The notes under the pieces were generated by a model, which worked only from the letters and a program-made list of their open reading frames with translations, was not told where the DNA came from and did not search any database. From contig JAQGBZ010000303.1 in assembly GCA_034687125.1 (NCBI GenBank), forward strand, positions 1 to 64,000: a DNA stretch of 64,000 nt, written 5' to 3'. Position 1 is the stretch's first letter. Every line of letters starts with the position of its first letter. Of the stretch, positions 28,001-40,000 are shown in pieces. The translations under genes were made by a program, and so were the position numbers. Source of the DNA: Neelides folsomi. Taxonomy: Eukaryota > Arthropoda > Collembola > Neelipleona > Neelidae.

Positions 28001-31000
28001 TAAAATCTCCGTTCCCCAACCTCGCCTCCAGACAGGGATGAAAGTAAGTTCCCTATTGATTTCCCCTTACCTATGAACTCTGTGAATAAGGTCTACACAG
28101 GCGAATGCCGTACATTACTCGAATCTCTTTATTTCCAACCCCAACTTTCCTGCTAATGCCCCCAAATTCCCATTTTCATTAAGGTAACTTTCCTCCCTTC
28201 TCGTCGGTCGCCGAAACTCCGTGTAAATGTTACAAATGAATCGATTAAATGGGAATTAAAGCGCGACTCTTCGGGGAAGATAAGAGGAAGCTCAAAGTGA
28301 AAGACCTCAGTAGAGGACGAACATAGGAAAGATGAAGAGGAAAATCTCTTTAAATAAATGTCCTCTTTAGAAGAAAAGTAAACTCAGTTTTCAATCACAT
28401 TATTCAATTTTAATGCTCTTAGAACATTTAAGAGAATTTAATTGGAATTTTTCAACTTCGTCGGTTTGAAATTCCCATTAATTTCGGGTCCCACAGGGCT
28501 CTTCGTAACACTTCCCCTCGCAATGCCATTCTCTTCGTAAACAATTTAATTGTACAAAACCCTTCGTAATACTCATCTGATCGTACAATCTATTCTTCGT
28601 ATTAACTTTTCATCTTATTCAATATCTGATAAGTGGATGTTTTTCGATCAGAAGCCAGGACGTATAAGCATGGATAAACCACGCCATCATTAATGGTATG
28701 TAAAGCATATAATTGTTCGAAAAATGGAGGGGATGATTTGAATGTTCCGTCCGCAAATAAATGCCGAGATTTTGGTAGCATTTCTAATCCAGAATTAGTT
28801 CCAAAAATTACGAGGCGGTCCTTTAGTTGAAAATCAGGATTGTCAACTGAATCGTATTGAAGGAATTTTTCTCCACCCCCATCGTCACTTTTTTTCTGAT
28901 AGATTGTTCATCCAAAACCAATTCTTACTCTAAATGTAAAGTTTGTTCCACTAGGATTAAAGCTAATTGTAAAAGGTTTTACATAAGTGAAGCAATAAAG
29001 TTAGTGGCCATTGAATAGAATTATTTTTTTATTCTAGCAACTTTCTCTAAAATCTCGTATTACATTTTGTATGAGTTTATAAAATGTATACTTATTTCTC
29101 GGATTATCTGCGGTGAACCAATTTTATATCGGTTTTACCATTGGTTTACCCTTGTCGAAATCAATACATTACAAGCACGATTAGATTATAAAAAATGAGA
29201 TTTGAGGCTACCTGGTTCACCGAAAAACTTTATTATTTTCCCATTTTGAGGAAAGAGCATAAAGTGAGTCGAAGTTGCGTGTGTACACGAAATAGGAACA
29301 AATGGGAACAAAATAGACGTCGTCACTTCCACTTAATGGATTCCTCACATGAATCCTCTGCCTATCTCCCTCCCAAGTGAGGAGGAAGATGAAGGAAGGA
29401 GTTACATGAAACGTTTGTTATGACATTCCTTTCATTTTTCTTCTTCTTCGAAGACCCATTTTAATGAGATTCCATTAAATGGGAAGACTCGGCCTTAATT
29501 AGCCTTTAAATTCGTCTGACGTTTGGCGTCTCCGGAGAGCAACGCATTCATTTCTAGTCTTATCTCCTGAGACGGCCCTGGCAGGGAAAGATGAAGAGAG
29601 GGCGAAAAGAAAGAAAAAGACTTATAGCCCCATTGACTCTTGAGATCCGCAGGTTCAGGAATCCAATTCCGCCCCGTCCCACTCGAGGTATGAGAAGGCT
29701 GGAGAGACTTCTTTTTCCTGATTTTGATTGAATTTTTCCATCCACGGCTCTCCGCTCCCTCCTTAATTGACACATTTTTCATTCAAGATCAATTCTTTTG
29801 TGGGAGGAAGGCTCCCATTGTTTTCCCTTCTTCTCCCTTTGACTCTTCATTAGGAAAAGATAAAAAAGGAGGAAAAGAAATGATGGACGCGGTTGGAATT
29901 TCGATCACCTCAATCATTTCTTTTTCTTCTTTCTCTCAAACGGACAGGGAGTGACGGGAGAAGATGTAAAGAAACAAAGGGAGAATTCAACCATGGGCTT
30001 TCCTTTTTTTTCTTTTTAAAGTGACGAGGGGATGAAAGGCTTCTCAGTTTCTTATGCAAATGTAAAGAGGAGATTATGCAAGAGTAATGTATAATATTCA
30101 CCCTAGTCAATTAATAACTGCGGGGTGCTTATGAAATCCTTAGTAATAAATGATACATTCGTATATCTTTAATGTGAAGAGAGAAAGATGAAGCAATTAG
30201 AGCTGGCTTTCCCTCGTTGGGCTCAAAGAGTGGAGACAGATGGGGATGAAGATGGATTGAGGAAATGGGGAAATAATTATGAAGAGAGGAATTTAAAAGT
30301 TGCCTCTTATGAGTGGTGACTCGATTAAAGCCGATGATTCATCTGATTTTCACTCAAGTGCGAATCCCTTCGTCCCCTTTGGACTCAATCCATCGGTCCC
30401 GATGAGTGAAGTGCCGAATTCAACGACGTTCTTGAGCCTTTTGAGAAAGAGCAGTCAAATCCAGGGAGCGGATCTGAACCCAACAAGGGAAGATACATTC
30501 TGTGTACGTCAGTTTCTATCTTTCCATCCACATCTCCTCCCACCCTCAATCTCCCACATTCAGTTCCAGGAGAGAGAACGATGTTCCGCCCATTTCCAAC
30601 CACCCTCCTTTCCCCATTCTTCCCCATGTGGAGAGGGGAAAGAGAGAAATCTACACACATGTCATGCCGCCGCTCCTTCCGCTCCGATCCACCTGAACCT
30701 CCTCATAAAAAACCTTTGATGCTCGGTTGAATGAATAATTTATAATTGAATTAACTCCAAAGGGAACTTCCCTTTACGGAAGGAACTTTGATTTTCAAAA
30801 TCTTTGCAAAACTCTTTCAACTCCTTTTCCTTTAGCGATGAATGAATGCATGTATTGGAATTTATTTGGCAAATTCGTTTGATGGTTTTACAAATTCAAA
30901 ACAAGTGGAGAAATCTATAAGTATGTAAAAATAATCTTGTCTAAGGTATAATAGGATTGGAGTCGTTAGAGATAATAATGTTCGAACATGAAAGGAATTT

Positions 31001-34000
31001 TAATCAGTAAGTTCATAATACGTCAAAGAAATTATTTTCCCGCAACCGCACCCGCACCCTTTTGTCTACATCTGTTAAATAGGCGGTCAATTGGGTTGCA
31101 AAAGATGATTTCCAAAATTCCTGTCACCAATCCGCGTACTGGCTCTGGTGCTCGAATTCTAAGAGATTCATCGACAATTCCTACAATGTTCCCACCAGCC
31201 ACATTATTCAATATTTTGTCAACTTGGTTGAGAACATGGCCTGGGTCGACTGTCGGCCTTCTTGTTGCTGGGATGGTTGTTGCTGCAACCGTAGAAGCTT
31301 CGGTAGACGCTGCTTCTGTTGCTTCATAGACAGCTGCTGTAATAGGAGCGTTTGTGATGGGTGCGACTGTATTTGGAGCTCCGGTTATAATGTCAACAAC
31401 GGATTCCCCTTTTACAGTCCCTGTGTCACAATTTGTTGTTGGAGCTTCTGTGGTTGCAATTGCTTGTTGAACAGATAGGGATTGCTTCAATCTTTCTGAA
31501 AACGATAAGTCTGCCAAATACTAAAAATCAAAAAATTCAATTAAATCTTTCAATACACGAACAAAATAATAAAAAGGAGATTGATTTACCCTTGCTAAAA
31601 CCTCTTTAGTTTGACTTTTTAAAGCTTCATCATAAATCATTATTTTCTCTTCGAGCTTTTTTGAAAGCATTTTCTCAATAGAACTTATTTTCTTTGAATC
31701 CATATGTTTCACATCCTCAACAAATAAGATTTCACTTAATTGAAATGCAGCTAACTGAAATTGAGCAAATTATACAAAAAATCAGCCAAGGCAAATAAGT
31801 ACCATTACACTGTACTTGGTATTATATAAATATTTAAATCTTACGTCTTGCACAAGAAAAAATCCAATTGTTACAAATATTAAATAAGCCATTTTTTATT
31901 TTGAATTAAAATAATATTATTGGTTATAATTAAACTTTTAGATCATTCAGTAATAAATTTCTGTATTTTGTATAAAAAACCAACTAATAAAAGTTATGTG
32001 AGACTAAGCGCTACATTAGTCAAAATAACCTTTTTATTGTACAATTAGGTTGTTTTACATATCTTTAAGCCTCGTTTATTACAAAGGGTTTAGAAATCAT
32101 AATTTGATTCCACTTGATGCATTTGAATTATATATGTTTTCCTCAATTATAATAATCCTTCAAACTTGCATGCCCGTTAATACAATAAGTAATTGAATGT
32201 GCGATTACATTAATGATCTAATTGCAAGAGCAATGAACTCGAGATAATCCATTAATATAATCCGACCAAACTTTCTCCGATGCTACATAAAATGCATAAG
32301 CGGCACATGGTGGTTCCATTGTTTCAATCCACTGCCCTAGAATTTAATGATCGAAGCCACTAAATAATTTTTAACCGATTTCATTTAATGGTTCAAGCTC
32401 AATTAAGTAAATTAAAAGATTTTCCACAAAGTGTTTAAAGAGCCGATTTGACCCACGCAACTCTATTTACTCTCTTCAAGTCCACTCAACAAATGGAGCG
32501 AATGAAAAATAAACGTTCACTCTACGAAACATATTTAGCCTATAGTAAAGTACCATGGGTCGTATTTGATTAGCTAATTACAGGATTTTGGTATGAAAAA
32601 CAAGGAAGAGCGGATGAGTTTAATTAAATTTCCTCACATATCTACTTTATATTGTATTTGTACATGGGCAAGAGTTGTCGGCAATTCTTGGCCACGTATA
32701 AATTCCCAAGGCATATGCATGAATGTTACGATTTGGGGTAGGAGAAATGTGTAAAACCTTGTTTTGACTTACCATATGTTAATCAAGCAAAGGGGAAGGA
32801 AGAATGTTTCTCGTGGGGGAGGAACGACTGTTTAATTTGGTAACTTTGATAGAGAAGGTATTTGCATCCGCGGCTGGCTCTCCCTCATAAATGTAGATAA
32901 CCTCACATGGGCTCATGCATCATCCCCGCATTATGTTTATCAGGAGCTCATAATGGGCCTGCTGAGGGAGGCGGAGGATAAAAGAGACACACACCCGCCC
33001 AATAAAGATAAGAAGGCAAGGAAAATGAGGAAGAAATATGGACAAATGAGGAAGCGTGTGTGGGCTTGGTTGATCCCAAGTCAAAATTACTTATTTTTAA
33101 GGGAAAGTAAATACGGAAGAAGATGAGAAAATCATGTTTTTCTCTACAATTCTCACGAGTTTTCCTTCATCCTCTCTCTGTGAGAGGTTATCTGAAAGGC
33201 AAAAGGTACTGAAAATTCTCCTTTCCCTTGAGTTCCTTTATCAAACTTTCTTCTCTTGGACCTTTATGGAATTATCTATTTAGTTATAAAATAGAATCAC
33301 CATCTATGGAACCTACAAATGAGTGAAGATAAGAAGTATTTACATTTAATGTCCATATTTCCTACACAAAACCAAGCATTACTTTTAATCAAAACATGAG
33401 ACCAAAACATTTTTATTCATAATATAAAGAAATAAACCGCATAAACCTACTTGTTCAATTTTTTATAGTAAATGTGCACAGATTTGAGGAAAATATATAA
33501 TGGGCACTTTTGATTTTAGAAATCTGGTCGTAAAACAGACTTTATTAAATCCTTATAAATAAGAGCCATTAAGGAAAAAATAAGTTCTAACGTGAAATTT
33601 TTGTTTTGTAGCACTCCGGGACGAGTTTCGGTCATCGCCTCAAAATACGTGGGTGGCCCAAGGAGAAACGGCAGTTCTCGATTGCGAGCCTCCAAAGGGA
33701 AACCCCGAGCCCAAGGTATCGTGGAAGAAGAACGGACACCCCATCGATGTGAAAGCAAACGGGTAATGGACACATTTTTCATCTCCGGCTCTTCAGGAGC
33801 TTCGAGTAATGCTGATACAGTGGAACTAAACTGCCTCCTTCTTTCTAAAGAATCCTCTCTAACGAGAAATGAGTAGATATGGTGTTAAGGCCTTTAGTAA
33901 AAAAGAGCTCCTTTCAAATCCAAATACACCATCACACCACCCATGTAATATTGAAGGTCTCCTTTGAGCCACTGTGGTTGTGTTATATGTTCAAAATCAT

Positions 34001-37000
34001 GGTCCACTTGAGTTACTAAACCTTTTGACCAGAAGAGACCCAGGGAGTCTTCTTTTTTCTTACCATGTTTGAGAAGCCCACCAACTCCCCCCATTGATTT
34101 TGATGGGATTGAAAGGATTGAGGTTGTAATTTAAAGAAGGGAAAGATGTGTGATCCGAAGCATGTATTCCTTTTACGGCCTCAATTACCACCCAGCCTAA
34201 TTTGTGATATATTTCAGTCGATATCGTCTGGTTGGAGCCGGGAGCCTGAGCATTTCCCAAGTTCGACCCACCGACGAGGGCCGCTACGTTTGTATTGCAA
34301 AGAACATCGTGGGACTTAAATCGTCAAACACTGCCCTGCTTCGTGTCACAGGTAATCAATCATTCTACGTGGCAATCAAAGGACCTTTTGTTCCTCTTCG
34401 ATAAACCCAAGTGGGGTTGGAGGCTTATCATCGAATGGTGTGCGGATAAAAAAAGCGTTTTTCCATGTGTAAAAAATACATCTTCTCTTGATTCCGTACT
34501 AATTCTTAAGGAGTCAAAGGGAGGCTTCTGTGTTTATTTAAGAACCCGAACGTCTTTCTCCCACCCATCCATCTCCCTCCATCACTCTCACTTTTTTATT
34601 CCTCAATGTAATCTACGGAGGATCTGAACAGCTTAATGGGAGATTCAATCCCCGTTACTGCTCTGTTAACGAGAAATGGAATTCCCAATGATCAAATATT
34701 TAGGAAAAAACATGAACACGAAGCCCCACCTGATCCAAGACATGTAATTAGTAATTAGATTGGAAGTATTTAAGTAAGTGGGAGAGGAATGCCTGAGCCC
34801 TTTGAGGAATTGGATGAGCAAAAATAGCTCGGTTCCTCTCTGAGGAAAAAAATCGGGGTAGGCAGGTGGAATCAATAAAGTGGAAGTGATATTGAATACG
34901 TTCCACAATAGACTCCCTGGTCCCATATGAAATATTCAATGCGCTCCTTTCCCCTTCGTCCCAATCAATCAAAAACTCAAATGTTGGTTCTAACAATGAA
35001 ATATCCTTTCACTACCTTTAACCCGCTTTCGCTCTCTTATGGAACTTTCCATCAATTTTCATTTTCATATGGATCACGAAGGGAGAAATCACAATATTAA
35101 CTTTTTTAACTTTAGAATCATAATCTAAATAAATGAGAAGTATGATGAAGATAAAATTGAACTTCAAAATAATAAATATCATTTAAACAAATAAATAATT
35201 GACATCAAATTGTAATATTTTTCTAACTAAAAATATCTGAATATTTTTACAAAACAGATAATATCTCTTCTACTACTTGTTTATAGGTTAATGCCCTCCT
35301 GAGAAAACCCAATATGCCACAAACCGATTTTCTTAGAAATAAATTAACTCGTTATTTTTACACGAAACGAAGATAATAAATTAATAGACCTTTCGGAGCT
35401 CACTATTTAAGGGGGGAGTGTATTCCAATGAATTGGATTGTCATATCCAGACACATGGGTTTAGATTACTAGGACCGTTGTTGAGAAATTGATTTTAATC
35501 TCACTTGCTGATACATCATTTGTGACATGTGCCGTGACACGCAATGATTATCATTTTCAATGACAGTTCCTCCCCAATTCACCATCGCACCGGCCAACAC
35601 GTCGACTCTTCTCGGGAGTGACATTTCCCTTGCTTGCGTCGCACGTGGCGTCCCTCCGCCTGAAATCGTCTGGACGAAAGCGGTACGTGTTACATTACAT
35701 CATGTTATTACAATTTTTCTTAATCATCCTTGGATGTCTCTCAAATCCCTCCCTTTCACTTCCTATACAAATCCATAAATAATATATGAAACTAATTCTG
35801 TGTGCGATATGCTCAATGTAAATTTTTATATTTGATCAGGGAGGATCATTGCCTCTCAAACGAGGCCATTTCGACGAGGAGCGGTTCCGAATTTCAAATG
35901 TGACGGAGTCCGACGCCGGGGTTTACATGTGTGTAGCAGAGAATCGCGGAGGTTCTATTTTCGCTTCGGCCCTTGTAACAGTATTAGGTATGTTTTATTC
36001 AATATAATATAGTAATAAATAGTCAAATACGCGTTTCCGACCTTCTTAAATGGACCCGAACGAGCAGAATGGTTAAACGTTTTTTGCTTGGCTTTCCAGC
36101 ACCACCAATTTTGACAGTTTTACCACAAAATGTTCAAATTCCGCCAAACACCACGGCATACTTTGGGTGTGAGGCGAGCGGGGATCCAGAACCTACAATA
36201 TTTTGGTCACGAGAAGGAAGCCATTCTGTCATCTTCCAAGGGACAAGGCTTCAAAATTCCCGAGTGACTCCAGAAGGGACATTGCAGGTAATGAAGGCAA
36301 TTTCAAAACTTAATTCCAATTTCCTCCATCCAATAATGCTCGACCCTGTGTATGCACTATAGTTATATTGGGGGCTTTTGAACGTAAGAGCTTCCCAATT
36401 GGATTTTGGAAAGAGGAACTTGTAATTTAATAATAAGGCAATAAGGAGAGTTAATAAACTTTCAGATTGACAACGTGACGGAGAGAGACGAAGGTTTCTA
36501 TTTCTGTGCTGCTGTGAGCCCTGCTGGATCTGTCATACATCGTGTTCATCTCAAAGTTCGTTTCTTAATTTCATTTAAAGGAAATCGAGAAGGGGAATTA
36601 AAAATGAATGGGCGAATGTTCCACTTTCCAGGTAACGCGGGTCGAGGATCTCCCGCCTCCTGTAATCAATGTTGGACCTTTTAACCAAACTAGCCCCATT
36701 GGATCCGTCGCCGTGTTTCCCTGTCTCGCTGAAGGGAATCCAATTCCAATCATCACTTGGTACAAGAACGGAAATTCGTTCATCCTCAACCACCGGATAT
36801 TCACCGATGACGCCGGGACGTTGAGGATCAACGGTGAGAGAACTTTGCTTTAAAACTTTTCCTCTTCTAAGGCATTTTCTTCGAGTTGTGTCGGGGGAAT
36901 CAAGTCCTTTTCCAAACCGTTGGAGTCGAACTTTCCTCAAGATTTCTTAATCCTATGAGATTCATTAAACTTTTATTCTTGGCCTCAAGCCGGGCGACCG

Positions 37001-40000
37001 GAAGAAACTCTTTTTTCAACTTTTACCTCCATTTCCAAAATCAAGGTTTCTCCTAAAGTTCATTGGTTCATACGTTGTTAGAATTTAAGAGCAATTTCAT
37101 TTAAAGATTTATGCCACTTGAGAGATTCTTTGGAGAATGGAAGTTGAAATCATTAAAGTGGCTTAAGGAATAAAAATGATATTGAGCAGATCCTGTTTAG
37201 TTGGACGAAGGGAGGATTTCATTCTTTGGATTTTTGCACGTGCAAAGTGGATTTACAATGCCTCTTTAAATTTTTTATTCTTTCCCTTACTTCTATTTTA
37301 GTCATAAGGAATATAAATTGTTCTCAGGAGATTTACACGTAGGGGCGGCCAATCGCAGGAATTTGAAATAGGATGAAACTTTTAACTGAGCTCATTATCT
37401 CTTTCAATGCCTCATGTCTCATTATTGGGTTTGGGTATTGTAGAGCTCGAGAAGGGTGACAGTGGGATGTACGAATGCGTCGCTTCATCGAGAAGCGGAA
37501 AATACGTGTGGCGGGCATTCCTATTCGTTGAAGATCAAAATGATCCGAATGTTATATTCCGACTCACCGGGGTAGATCTTGGCAGTTTGCGTCCGCGAGA
37601 GCCGCCAAAACCTCAAGTTGTGAAGGTCGACGCGACATCAGTGACAATCGCATGGCATCCGCGCTATTTTTCCTCACCCGAAGTGATTCAATCCCAGGAG
37701 TTGGATCTTTTTGAGAGGAGAAAGGGAGAAAATGAGCAATTCCCTCCAAAGAATGAGGAGAAAGAAGAAGACGATGATGATGATGACAGTGACAATGAAG
37801 ATCTAATGCTCGACGATGATCCTTTCACATTTTCTCGAACGAGTGACAGTTTCGCCTCTGTCAAAAACTCATTCATTCCACGAGCCAAACCCGAGGAGGA
37901 ATTCAATAAGCCATTCTATGAAGGAAATGAGGAAAGTGAAGAGGAGGACGGAGGTCCTCATGACGGGTTCGACGAGGACGAGGAGGAAGAAGAGGAGGAT
38001 TACGAGTCTGGGCCTTCGTCCAACTTTGGAAATTCATTTGGAGGCGAGGAGGAGAACAGGACGAACAACCTCATCATTCAGAGTACAAAGAAGACAAAAT
38101 CGGAGGGGAAGGTTCTCAAGGAAGTTCCGTCATTTCCTCCAGTTAAAAGTACAACGACGGCAGCTTTAACTACCACTACGACTACAGAGGTGACCACGAC
38201 GAGGAGCCGTCCTGGACCAAATAATCTTTTAAAGCAAGGGAGCACAAGGCCGAATCAAATCACGTACAAAGTGGAGTATTACAGCCCCAATGAACTCAGA
38301 TCCGAATGGCTCTTAGGAGCCACCAACGTGCCCAATGAAGTTTTCAGGCTACAGTACCTCAAGCCGAATACGGAATATGTGTTCTTCGTCCGCACTGTCA
38401 CTGCTGACGGCTTCACGTCCGCCCCAAGTCCCATTTCAGACCCTGTAAAAACCCTCATGAGTGGAAATCGGAACAGAGATGTGGAATTGGCCGCTGCAAG
38501 GAAAAAACTCGACTCTTCAATCGTCGTCATTTTAAAACAAGCCTATCCCACGTCGTTCACAGCCATAAAGATAGAATGGCAGGTAAATATACATTTGGAC
38601 CATATTTATTTTGTTGCCTTAAATTCACCAAAATTACATTTTCCTTTTAAATGAGTTTGAATGCTTGTAAAATAGTGCTATTCTTTGTATTTAATACTGT
38701 TTGTATTCCTCACTGGTAAAACTGGTAAGTATTTCAATAATGCCCTAACTTTGTATTCGTTTTCATTGAGGCGAAAATCGAAGGATGAATTAAAGATTCA
38801 TGGAGCGTAGAGTCTCTTTATTTACTAAACCCACGTATTATAAAGTAGAGCTTGCAAACATTTCGTCAACGGATAAAAGATTCGTAAGTAGTCCTTGTGT
38901 ATACATTCGGGTTTTCATTTTAGATTGTGAATGCGGGCGAATATATTGAAGGCTTCTACATCTACTACCGGAAGCTGGGACAACGAACTGAAGGCACCTA
39001 CCAAATGCTAACTGTCCTCAACGCGGGCTCCACGACCTTTAACATCGTGAGCCTCGACAAATACACAACGTATCAAATATTCCTTTTGCCGTTTTATAAA
39101 AACGTGGATGGCCGCCCTTCCAACTACTTTAATGTGACAACACTTCAGGATGGTAAATTCTAAATAAATTCCTTCATAAGCAGACATTAGTAGAATTTTG
39201 TATGAAAATAGCTTGCGAGAATTTTGCTAAATCGTTTTAATATATCTGTAATATATTGATAGATATTAGTATATTAGGAATATAAGTCTATTCATTAGTA
39301 GAGTAATATCGCATTTTTCTTTTATGATACTAAAAGTTAGGTTTAATAAATTACAGTTCCATCGGCGCCACCGGAAATTGTCGACACAATTACAGTAAAT
39401 GGAACGGCGTTGGTTGTTCGTTGGAAACCTCCGCCTGTCCGACACCAAAATGGTATCATTCTCGGCTACCAGGTTCGCAAACTCAGCTTTCTTTTCAATT
39501 ATACTCAATTCAACTCCTTTACTGCTCGAATTGAACGAAGAAAGGAGTGAATGAATAAGAAGGAACATTAGATAGACCTCAAAGGATGAATAGAGACTTA
39601 AGTCGTAAATGAAGCTGTAGAAATGAAGGAAATTGAAATTTATTACCACAATGACTTTTATGCCGGCATAAAGGAGTTTAAACTGCATGTAATAAGTGTG
39701 TGTTGGAATTCCTAGCTTCGAGTCTGGTCTGGAGCAACGCTCGCTGGAAATATGACTGTCAACGGATCAACCGTGTCTTTGCTCCTGAATAATTTGAATC
39801 GAGGGGAACGTTACAGTCTCCAGATTGCTGCCTTCACATCAAAAGGCCTCGGAGTTTTTTCTTCCATGAAGAGCGTCGAGTTTGGAGGCGAAGATGATAA
39901 TGAGATGAGCAACATAGTGATTCCCGACCTTCATCCAAAAGGGACAAAAAGAGGAGGGAAGGGTACGAATGTCATCGATGAGCCGGAAGGTCGCGTGAGG

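Larger units (their letters stand above)
23195..31031. other. robo intron 3, 5' part
   Basis: No plus-strand gene seen. The stretch holds a cluster of repeats between 26.1 and 27.3 kb: a transposon-like fragment, an imperfect hairpin, a 10-bp tandem repeat and a diverged 160-bp duplication, each listed separately. The remainder is AT-rich with pyrimidine runs. Open frames at 29.5-30.7 kb are low-complexity and unsupported. Confidence 0.5.

Noticed and set aside
30300-30719. 139-codon plus-strand frame in robo intron 3
   Set aside because: Low-complexity Ser/Pro/His composition, no signal or domain, and no compatible splice site to robo exons.
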